Assembly (NCBI GenBank): GCA_043101835.1
Contig: JBICHM010000366.1
Location: forward strand, 1 to 5,000
Direction: 5' to 3'
DNA from: JBICHM01 sp043101835
GTDB lineage: Bacteria; Planctomycetota; Phycisphaerae; Phycisphaerales; UBA1924
Length of the DNA: 5,000 nt
Both the position numbers and the translations under genes were made by a program. Below the pieces are notes generated by a model. That model saw only the letters and a list, made by a program, of their open reading frames with translations, did no database searches and was not told the DNA's origin. Below, piece by piece: positions 1-5,000 of this stretch; position 1 is the first letter of the stretch; each line of letters starts with the position of its first letter.

Positions 1-473
1 CCGAGGAAGACCGGTCGCTCCTCGCTCGCTCCGTCTTCGTGGATGTCGCCGGCGACAGCGAGCGGGTGTGGGCGACGGACCTCGCGCTGCGCTGTTCGGG
101 GGCGCAGGCGGTCGTCGCCGACGGCGGCGGGCTGTCGATGAGCGCCAGCCGGCGCCTGCAGCTCGCGGCCGAAGCGGGGAATGCGCTCGGCCTCCTTGCG
201 CGACCGGCGCGCGAGGCCGGCGCGATCTCCGCCGCACGCACCCGATGGCTCGTGCGCCCGGCGCCGGTGGGGGAGAACGCGATGGAGCGCGACGGCCCCG
301 GATGGGCCATCGAACTGCTGCGCTGCAAGGGAATGCGGCCTGATGCGGAGGGCGCGCGACGGTGGGTCGCGCGCTGGCGTGATGCGACGGGCGATGTCCA
401 TCTGGATGCCGACGCTGGCGACCGATCTCGTGCGTCGGCGCGAGCGCCGAACCAGCGCCGACGGCGCGCCTGA
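1..473 (+). CDS. imuA: ImuA, RecA-like SOS mutagenesis protein, C-terminal part (5' end outside window)
   Basis: The frame is open from the window edge (first full codon at 3) to the TGA at 471-473, giving about 156 residues of the C-terminal half. The sequence matches the ImuA pattern: a stretch ending in LSMSASRRLQLAAEAG, then GLLARPARE, a short variable segment, and the block WAIELLRCKGMRP near the end. In this family (RecA/SulA-like, no polymerase activity) the protein acts with ImuB and DnaE2 in SOS-induced translesion synthesis, probably helping assembly at stalled forks. The P-loop region, if present, lies upstream and cannot be judged. The tail after the conserved block is Arg/Ala-rich and runs 92 bases into imuB in a different frame, implying translational coupling. 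The identification rests on recognised motifs plus the imuB and dnaE2 neighbours. Confidence 0.87.
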   Translation, partial: EEDRSLLARSVFVDVAGDSERVWATDLALRCSGAQAVVADGGGLSMSASRRLQLAAEAGNALGLLARPAREAGAISAARTRWLVRPAPVGENAMERDGPGWAIELLRCKGMRPDAEGARRWVARWRDATGDVHLDADAGDRSRASARAPNQRRRRA

Positions 474-1908
474 GGACGGCCGCGCCCTCCTGCTCGTCGG
501 GCAGACGCGTGGGGCGCAGGCCGTCGCGCACTGCTGCGACCGCGCGCGCGCCGGGGGCGGGCGCCCGGGCATGCCGGCGGGCGAGGCCCAGGCGCTCTTC
601 GCGCCGGGCGAGGTCCGCGCCCTCGACGACGACCCCACGCGCACGCAGGCGGACCTCGAGCGCCTCGCGCGCTGGGCGTGGCGCTTCGCGCCGATCGTGG
701 CGGTCGATCCGCCGGACGGGTTGTTCGTGGATGTGACCGGGTGCGAGCGGGTGTCTCGCGGGGAGCGGAATCTGGTGCGCAGCGTGATGCGGGATCTCGG
801 GCGTCTGGATATCGCCAGCCGCGTGGCGATCGCCCCGACCTTCGGCTGCGCCCGGGCGCTGGCGCGCTTCGCGCCGCATCGCGGGTCGATCGTCGGCGCC
901 GGCGACCAGCGCGCGGCCCTGGCGGACCTGCCCGTCGCCGCCCTCGGCGTCGGCTTCGACATCGTCGATGCGCTCGCGGAAGTGGGGGTGGAGCGCCTCG
1001 GGCAGGTGATGGACCTGCCCCGCGCCGGCCTGGCGTCGCGCTTCGGCGACGAGGCCCTCCTCCGCCTCGACCGCGCCCTTGGGCAGGCCATCGAGACGAT
1101 CGAGCCCGTCCGCCTCGCGCCCCGCTTCGTCGCCGCCCGCGAGTTCGACGGCGCGGCCACGCAGATCGAGGCGATCGAGCAGGCCGCGCGGGCGCTGCTG
1201 GGGGAAGTCTGCGCCCAGCTGGCTCGCCACGAGCGCGGCGCCAGGCGCATCGACCTCGAACTCCTCCGCCTCGACGCCTCCCCCGTCCGCCTCCACATCA
1301 CCCTCGGGCGCCCGACGCGCGATGCGAAGCGCCTCTGGTCGCTCCTCGGTCGGCGACTTGAAGGGGTCAACCTCGGCTTCGGCGTCGAGCGCATCGCCCT
1401 CGGCGCAACACGCACCGGACGCATCCCCCACGAGCAGCGCGGGATGCCCGGCGCCGGGCGCGACCTCGACGGCGAGCGCGCCCTCGCCGAGACGCTCGAC
1501 GCGATGGCCAACCGCCTGGGAGCGCAGCGCGTCACGCGCATCGAGCCCGTCGAGTCGCACCTCCCCGAGCGCGCCTTCCGCCTGCGCTCGGCGATGGAGG
1601 ACGCCCCGCCCCAGCGCGCCCGCATCGCGCCGGCGCCCCGCCCGACGGCGATGCTCGACCGCCCCGCGCCCGCGGAGGTCATGTGCCTCACCCCCGACGG
1701 CCCCGTCGTCTCCCTGCGCTGGCGCGAGGGCGAAGGACGCATCGTCGCCAGCGATGGCCCCGAGCGCCTCGGCGACGAGTGGTGGCGCGGCCCGCGCGAT
1801 GCGCCGACGCGCGATTACTTCCGCGTCTGCGACGAGCAGGGGCGCTGGTGGTGGCTCCTCCGCGAGGTGGAGACCGGCCGCTGGTTCCTCTGCGGCGGAT
1901 GGATGTGA
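382..1908 (+). CDS. imuB: ImuB, Y-family polymerase-like subunit of the error-prone mutasome
   Basis: This is a 508-residue protein of usual ImuB length. ImuB is a Y-family (DinB/UmuC-like) protein that has lost polymerase activity and acts as the hub between ImuA, DnaE2 and the sliding clamp. The start at 382 is chosen because MRRAMSIWMPTLATDLVRRR is the typical ImuB N-terminus; ATG 394 is a possible alternative and ATGs at 181 and 343 would add non-family sequence. The palm segment at residues 109-120 reads DPPDGLFVDVTG: the aspartate of the Y-family S-[IL]-D-E motif is kept (D112) but the glutamate is glycine (G113), fitting a non-catalytic role. The SHLPERAFRLRS block and the ending DYFRVCDEQGRWWWLL through FLCGGWM are family hallmarks. 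I see no clear QLxLF clamp-binding motif where it is usually found, just after the little-finger region; the stretch there reads PHEQRGMPGAG. The gene overlaps imuA and ends 39 bases before dnaE2, so an operon is likely. Confidence 0.94.
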   Translation: MRRAMSIWMPTLATDLVRRRERRTSADGAPEDGRALLLVGQTRGAQAVAHCCDRARAGGGRPGMPAGEAQALFAPGEVRALDDDPTRTQADLERLARWAWRFAPIVAVDPPDGLFVDVTGCERVSRGERNLVRSVMRDLGRLDIASRVAIAPTFGCARALARFAPHRGSIVGAGDQRAALADLPVAALGVGFDIVDALAEVGVERLGQVMDLPRAGLASRFGDEALLRLDRALGQAIETIEPVRLAPRFVAAREFDGAATQIEAIEQAARALLGEVCAQLARHERGARRIDLELLRLDASPVRLHITLGRPTRDAKRLWSLLGRRLEGVNLGFGVERIALGATRTGRIPHEQRGMPGAGRDLDGERALAETLDAMANRLGAQRVTRIEPVESHLPERAFRLRSAMEDAPPQRARIAPAPRPTAMLDRPAPAEVMCLTPDGPVVSLRWREGEGRIVASDGPERLGDEWWRGPRDAPTRDYFRVCDEQGRWWWLLREVETGRWFLCGGWM

Positions 1909-1914
1909 TGGGAA

Positions 1915-1948
1915 AGAGACGCAGAGACGAAGAGACGGAGAGACGAAG
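1915..1948 (+). repeat. Solo GA-rich octamer repeat at the imuB-dnaE2 junction
   Basis: Four head-to-tail copies of AGAGACGN (last bases C, A, G, A) at 1915-1946 are followed by AG. The block fills the gap between the imuB stop and the dnaE2 start. It is the same repeat that forms both arms of the inverted repeat around the IVP gene inside dnaE2, and the similarity extends beyond the octamers: both this copy and the left arm are preceded by TGGGAA and followed by TG. It is purine-only apart from the C of each unit and one unit-ending C. It looks like an isolated end or relic of the element at 3671-4147, but no IVP gene accompanies it. Confidence 0.9.
1937..1940 (+). promoter_or_regulatory. 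Shine-Dalgarno GGAG of dnaE2, inside the octamer repeat
   Basis: GGAG lies seven bases upstream of the GTG at 1948. It supports that start, which is otherwise the first possible start after the in-frame stop at 1906-1908; the next in-frame ATG lies well inside the PHP domain. The site is made by the junction of two repeat units (AGAGACGG plus AGAGACGA), so the repeat has been recruited as the ribosome binding site. Confidence 0.7.
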
Positions 1949-4900
1949 TGCCGGAGCATCCTGACCCCAAGGTCTGGACCCACCCCTTCAAGACGCCGCG
2001 CACGGACCGCGCCCCCGCGCCCGCCCCGCGCGCAACGACGCCCTACGCCGAGTTGTCCGTCACCACCAACTTCACCTTCCTCACCGGCGCGAGCCACCCC
2101 GAGGAGTTCGTCGAGCGCGCCGCGGAACTCGGCTACGCCGCCGCGGCGATCAGCGACACCAACACGCTCGCCGGCGTCGTGCGCGCCCATGTCGCCGCGA
2201 AAGAAGCCGGCGTCCGGCTCGCCGTCGGCTGCCGCCTCGTGCTCACCGAATCGGACAACCTCGCCATGCTCGTCTACCCCACCTCGCGCGAGGCGTACGC
2301 CAACCTCTGCCGCCTGCTGACGCTCGGCAAGCGCCGCGCGGAGAAGGGCAAGTGCCGCCTGTCGCTGCACGATGTCGTCGGCTTCAGCGCGGGGCTGCTG
2401 TGCGTCGTCGAGCCGCCCCGCGTCATCGACGACCGGGGCATCGAGACGCTCATCGGCCTGCGCCGCGTCTTCGACGACGACCGCCTCTCGATCGCGGCGT
2501 CGCGCCTCTACACCCACGAAGACACCACGCGCCTGCGCATGCTGCGCGACCTCGCCGCGCATGTCGGCGTCCCCCTCGTCGCGACGAACGCGTGCCTCTA
2601 TCACGACCCGTCGCGCCGCGCCCTGCAGGATGTCGTCACCTGCATCCGCGCGGGGTGCACGATTCAGCGCGCCGGCCTGCGCCTCGAGCCCAGCGCCGAG
2701 CGCCACTGCAAGGCGCCCGAGGAGATGGCCCGCCTCTTCGCCGAATGCCCCGGCGCGTGCGAACGCGCCGCCGCCGTCGCCCTTCGCGCCGCGTCCTTCA
2801 GCCTCGACGAGATCCGCTACGAGTACCCCGTCGAGGACTGCCCCGAAGGTGTCACGCCGACCGAGCACCTGCGCAATCTCGCGTGGACCGGCGCGCGGGA
2901 GAAGTACGGCGGCGCCGTGCCTCAGAAGGTGGTGCGGGCGCTCGAGCACGAACTCACGCTGATCGAGGAGCTCGGCTACGAGGCGTACTTCCTGACCTGT
3001 TATGAGATCGTGCGGTTCGCGCGATCGCAGGGCATCCTCTGCCAGGGCCGGGGCGGCGCCGCGAACTCGGCGGTCTGCTACTGCCTCGGCGTGACGCCGG
3101 TCGATCCGGCGCAGTTCGAGCTGCTCTTCGAGCGCTTCGTGAGCCGCGAGCGCAACGAGCCGCCCGACATCGACATCGACTTCGAGCACGAGCGGCGCGA
3201 GGAGGTGATCCAGCACATCTACGCGAAGTACGGGCGCTCGCGCGCCGCGCTCACGGCGGAGGTCATCAGCTACCGCGCCCGCAGCGCGGTGCGCGATGTC
3301 GGCAAGGCGATGGGGTTGTCGCTGGACCGCGTGGACCTGCTGGCGAAGAACCTCGACCGCTGGAGCGACGGCCCCGAAGACGAGCGCGTGCGCGAGATCG
3401 GCCTCGACCCGCGCGACCCGACGGTCCGGCGCGTCATCGACCTCACGCAGCAACTGATCGGCTTCCCGCGCCACCTCTCCCAGCATGTCGGCGGCTTCGT
3501 CATCACCCGCACCGACCTCTGCGACCTCGTCCCCATCGAAAACGCCGCGATGGCCGACCGCACCGTCATCGAATGGGACAAGGACGACATCGACGCGATG
3601 GGCATGCTGAAGGTGGATGTGCTGGGGCTGGGGATGTTGACGGCGGTCCGGCGGGGGTTGGAACTCCTGGGAAGAGACGGAGAGACGGAGAGACGAAGAG
3701 ACGAAGTGAAGAGGAAGAATCATGGCGCATGTGAAGACATTTCGGGATCTCGTGGCGTGGCGGAAGGGGATGGAGTTGGCGCAGGCGGTCTATCGGGCGA
3801 CCGACGCGATGCCGCGGGAGGAGCGGTTCGGCCTCACGATGCAGATGCGCCGTGCAGCCGTGTCGATCCCGTCGAACATCGCGGAGGGCTTCGGTCGCGA
3901 GAGCCGGGCGGACCTCCTGAAGTTCCTGCGCATCGCGCGCGGCTCGCTGAACGAACTGAGGACGCAGGCCGAACTGGCGTCATCGCTCGAGAAGTTGCGG
4001 GGCGAGTCGATCCCGATCGATCTCGTCGAGGAGACCGACCGCGTCCTGCAAGCCCTCATCCGAAGCCTCGAGAAGGGCATGATCAGCCGCTAGCCCCCGA
4101 TTTCACAACCACTCCGTCTCTTCGTCTCTCCGTCTCTTCGTCTCTCTACGACGCCTACTACACCATCGCTTCCTCCCCTACGGATCCCTCCATCTACACC
4201 ATGCTCTGCCGCGCCGACACCATCGGGGTCTTCCAGATCGAATCGCGCGCGCAGATGACGATGCTCCCGCGCATGAAGCCGCGGGAGTTCTACGACCTGG
4301 TCATCGAGGTCGCGATCGTCCGCCCCGGGCCGATCCAGGGGAAGATGGTGCACCCGTACCTGCGCCGGCGCGCGGGGGAGGAATCCTTCTCCTTCCCGAG
4401 CGCCGATGTCGAGCGCGTGCTCGGGCGCACGCTGGGCGTGCCGCTCTTCCAGGAGCAGGCGATGCAGCTGGCCATCGTCGCCGCGGGCTTCACGCCCGAT
4501 GAGGCCGACCGTCTGCGCCGCGCCATGGCCTCCTGGAAGCGCAAGGGCGACGAGATCTACCGCTTCGGGCAGAAGATCATCGACGGCATGACCGAGCGCG
4601 GCTACCCGCGCGACTTCGCCGAACGATGCTTCGAGCAGATCAAGGGCTTCAGCGAATACGGCTTCCCCGAGAGCCACGCCGCGGCCTTCGCGATCCTCGT
4701 CTATGTCTCCGCCTGGCTGAAGCGTCACCACCCCGCCGCCTACGCCGCCGCCCTCGTCAACAGCCAGCCCATGGGCTTCTACGCCCCCGCGCAGATCATC
4801 CGCGACGCCCAGGAGCACGGCGTCGAAGTGCGGGGTGTGGATGTTGGGTGGAGCGGGTGGGACTGCACGCTGGAATGGAAAACCGAACCGCGATCGAAAG

Positions 4901-5000
4901 ATCGCGGCCCCCGCCCGACCGAAGCAGATGCACCGAACCCCGCCGACGACGCCCCATCCACCTGGGGCCGCGCAGGCCCCGCGCTGCGCCTCGGCATGAG
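1948..5000 (+). CDS. dnaE2: DnaE2 / ImuC error-prone DNA polymerase III alpha subunit, 3' end outside window, carrying a ~158-codon insert
   Basis: This is the C-family polymerase of the ImuA-ImuB-DnaE2 complex, which copies damaged DNA with low fidelity after SOS induction. The window holds 1017 codons, about 859 without the insert. A PHP domain begins near residue 33 (YAELSVTTNFTFLTGASHPE); its usual metal-binding histidines are replaced (VTTN, SDTNT), as is common in DnaE2. The polymerase core shows GRGGAANS at 367-374, the catalytic pair in PDIDIDFE (D407, D409), the third catalytic aspartate in MLKVDVLGLGML (D557), FQIESRAQM from 762, DRLRRAMASWKRKG near 854 and GFSEYGFPESHAAAF from 900. 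After LELLG (residue 575) the protein is interrupted until Y734. The insert, rich in Arg, Gly and Asp, is the IVP element read in another frame; there is no stop and the frame resumes exactly with DPSIYTMLCRADTIGVF. A variable linker at about 978-1010 precedes PALRLGM. GTG 1948 is the chosen start. Whether the interrupted protein is functional cannot be told from sequence. Confidence 0.95.
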   Translation, partial: MPEHPDPKVWTHPFKTPRTDRAPAPAPRATTPYAELSVTTNFTFLTGASHPEEFVERAAELGYAAAAISDTNTLAGVVRAHVAAKEAGVRLAVGCRLVLTESDNLAMLVYPTSREAYANLCRLLTLGKRRAEKGKCRLSLHDVVGFSAGLLCVVEPPRVIDDRGIETLIGLRRVFDDDRLSIAASRLYTHEDTTRLRMLRDLAAHVGVPLVATNACLYHDPSRRALQDVVTCIRAGCTIQRAGLRLEPSAERHCKAPEEMARLFAECPGACERAAAVALRAASFSLDEIRYEYPVEDCPEGVTPTEHLRNLAWTGAREKYGGAVPQKVVRALEHELTLIEELGYEAYFLTCYEIVRFARSQGILCQGRGGAANSAVCYCLGVTPVDPAQFELLFERFVSRERNEPPDIDIDFEHERREEVIQHIYAKYGRSRAALTAEVISYRARSAVRDVGKAMGLSLDRVDLLAKNLDRWSDGPEDERVREIGLDPRDPTVRRVIDLTQQLIGFPRHLSQHVGGFVITRTDLCDLVPIENAAMADRTVIEWDKDDIDAMGMLKVDVLGLGMLTAVRRGLELLGRDGETERRRDEVKRKNHGACEDISGSRGVAEGDGVGAGGLSGDRRDAAGGAVRPHDADAPCSRVDPVEHRGGLRSREPGGPPEVPAHRARLAERTEDAGRTGVIAREVAGRVDPDRSRRGDRPRPASPHPKPREGHDQPLAPDFTTTPSLRLSVSSSLYDAYYTIASSPTDPSIYTMLCRADTIGVFQIESRAQMTMLPRMKPREFYDLVIEVAIVRPGPIQGKMVHPYLRRRAGEESFSFPSADVERVLGRTLGVPLFQEQAMQLAIVAAGFTPDEADRLRRAMASWKRKGDEIYRFGQKIIDGMTERGYPRDFAERCFEQIKGFSEYGFPESHAAAFAILVYVSAWLKRHHPAAYAAALVNSQPMGFYAPAQIIRDAQEHGVEVRGVDVGWSGWDCTLEWKTEPRSKDRGPRPTEADAPNPADDAPSTWGRAGPALRLGM
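3673..3708 (+). repeat. Left inverted-repeat arm of the IVP element
   Basis: Four AGAGACGN units (last bases G, G, A, A) run from 3673 to 3704, followed by AGTG. The 36 bases pair with 4110-4145 at 34 positions. One of the two mismatches would be a G-U wobble in RNA, the other an A-C. The arm lies within the dnaE2 frame, where it reads as RDGETERRRDEV, and ends just before the ribosome binding site of the IVP gene. Confidence 0.92.
3711..3714 (+). promoter_or_regulatory. Shine-Dalgarno GAGG of the nested IVP gene
   Basis: GAGG, within the purine-rich AAGAGGAAGAA, lies seven bases before the ATG at 3722. It sits just inside the loop side of the left inverted-repeat arm, so it would stay unpaired if the arms form a stem in the transcript. 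It supports independent translation of the IVP gene from the dnaE2 mRNA. Confidence 0.7.
3722..4093 (+). CDS. Four helix bundle protein, 23S rRNA intervening-sequence protein (IVP) family, nested in dnaE2
   Basis: This is a complete 123-residue protein of typical family length. The hallmarks are the opening KTFRDLVAWRKGMELAQAVY, a central ERFGLTMQMRRAAVSIPSNIAEGFGR (residues 34-59) and the third helix LLKFLRIARGSLNELRTQAEL. The family (23S_rRNA_IVP) was first noted in ORFs within intervening sequences of 23S rRNA genes. It folds as a four-helix bundle that assembles into a pentameric, basic, barrel-like oligomer, and it is related to the Avd accessory protein of diversity-generating retroelements. 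Its biochemical role is unknown; nucleic-acid binding is the usual suggestion. Here it lies wholly inside dnaE2, shifted by one base relative to that frame, with its own ribosome binding site. It is the only gene between the two inverted-repeat arms. No reverse transcriptase or variable-repeat pair is visible. Its high GC and codon use resemble its neighbours, so it is not an obvious recent import from a different genome type. Confidence 0.94.
   Translation: MAHVKTFRDLVAWRKGMELAQAVYRATDAMPREERFGLTMQMRRAAVSIPSNIAEGFGRESRADLLKFLRIARGSLNELRTQAELASSLEKLRGESIPIDLVEETDRVLQALIRSLEKGMISR
4110..4145 (-). repeat. Right inverted-repeat arm of the IVP element
   Basis: On the minus strand this is four AGAGACGN units (last bases A, G, A, G) followed by AGTGG-like sequence, complementary to 3673-3708 at 34 of 36 positions. 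On the plus strand it is a pyrimidine-rich tract starting 16 bases after the IVP stop codon. In the dnaE2 frame it reads TPSLRLSVSSS, after which the polymerase sequence returns at YDAYYTI. Confidence 0.92.
4888..4907. repeat. Perfect hairpin repeat with GAAA loop inside the DnaE2 linker
   Basis: CCGCGATC, GAAA, GATCGCGG: an 8-bp perfect stem with a GNRA-type tetraloop. It encodes PRSKDRG (residues 981-987) inside a low-conservation linker between the DCTLE block (972-976) and the resumption of polymerase sequence at PALRLGM. There is no run of T after it and it lies in coding sequence, so it is not a terminator. It looks like a dispersed REP-like palindrome that entered the gene in frame; this needs a genome-wide count, as only one copy is in the window. 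Confidence 0.6.

Larger units (their letters stand above)
3673..4145 (+). mobile_element. IVP-type intervening element inserted in dnaE2 (inverted repeats plus four-helix-bundle gene)
   Basis: This is a self-contained block interrupting dnaE2. Its order is: left arm of GA-rich octamers, Shine-Dalgarno sequence, complete four-helix-bundle protein gene, then right arm in inverted orientation. The arms enclose about 401 bases, of which 372 are the gene. The host protein is clearly DnaE2 on both sides and reads in the same frame on both sides. No transposase, integrase, reverse transcriptase or intein motif is present, and I see no convincing target-site duplication in the immediate flanks, so the exact ends (about 3671-4147) are uncertain by several bases. 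Known 23S rRNA intervening sequences have the same plan, an IVP gene inside a stem closed by inverted repeats. That this block moves as a unit is inference. Confidence 0.75.

Noticed and set aside
181..381. Earlier imuB starts at ATG 181 or 343
   Set aside because: The added residues are Arg/Ala-rich shadow translation of imuA. The ImuB family N-terminus begins at 382.
1909..1947. Separate promoter or LexA site for dnaE2
   Set aside because: The gap is filled by the octamer repeat, and I see no CTGT-N8-ACAG-like or -35/-10 pattern. Any SOS operator is probably upstream of imuA, outside the window.
1915..1948. CRISPR-like or satellite array
   Set aside because: It has only four 8-base units with no spacers. 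It fits a terminal repeat of the IVP element better.
1079..2320. A 413-codon plus-strand frame spanning imuB and the dnaE2 start
   Set aside because: Its translation is Ser/Arg/Pro-rich low complexity, crosses two real genes, and matches neither family.
3671..4147. Intein in the polymerase (DnaE inteins are common)
   Set aside because: The frame-1 insert does not begin with Cys or Ser at the left boundary, does not end in His-Asn before Cys/Ser/Thr, and has no splicing-block or homing endonuclease motif.
3671..4147. Group I or II intron, or a diversity-generating retroelement (Avd is related to IVP)
   Set aside because: There is no reverse transcriptase or maturase, no catalytic intron core that I can recognise, and no template/variable repeat pair. 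The IVP match is to the stand-alone family.
4090..4818. A long minus-strand open frame (242 codons) over the end of the insert and the downstream dnaE2 region
   Set aside because: It lies opposite clear DnaE2 polymerase motifs and shows no family pattern of its own. High GC makes antisense frames open.
4888..4907. Rho-independent terminator
   Set aside because: There is no T run after the stem, and the hairpin is inside the coding region, which continues with conserved polymerase sequence.

Overview
The window carries the end of imuA, all of imuB and most of dnaE2 (imuC), in that order on the + strand. This is the SOS mutagenesis cassette whose products form an error-prone translesion synthesis complex. 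The DNA is very GC-rich with tight, overlapping genes. The organism is a high-GC bacterium. GC content, the imuA-imuB-dnaE2 layout, the GA-rich octamer repeats and a 23S-rRNA-IVP-type gene together suggest a planctomycete (Phycisphaerae-like) genome, but this is an inference of modest confidence because no marker gene is present.

Layout: 1-473 is the C-terminal part of ImuA. 382-1908 is ImuB, overlapping imuA by 92 bases in another frame. 1909-1947 is a short junction filled almost entirely by a four-unit GA-rich octamer repeat (AGAGACGN). This repeat supplies the Shine-Dalgarno sequence of dnaE2, and its end supplies the GTG start codon. 1948 to the window end is DnaE2, open at its 3' end. 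The ImuA-ImuB-DnaE2 order and tight spacing imply one transcript; the promoter and any LexA site lie upstream of the window.

The notable object is inside dnaE2. At about 3671-4147, in the loop that follows the third catalytic aspartate of the polymerase palm, sits an insert of about 158 codons. It consists of a complete four-helix-bundle protein gene (family of the 23S rRNA intervening-sequence protein, IVP) bounded by 36-base inverted repeats made of the same AGAGACGN octamers. The IVP gene is read in a different frame from dnaE2. The dnaE2 frame is nevertheless open through the whole insert and resumes in register, so the DNA appears readable in two frames: as a free IVP, and as a long Arg/Gly/Asp-rich insertion in DnaE2. 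The arrangement resembles the ORF-containing intervening sequences of 23S rRNA, but placed in a protein-coding gene. A second, smaller repeat, a perfect 8-bp hairpin with a GAAA loop, lies in a variable linker further down the same gene.
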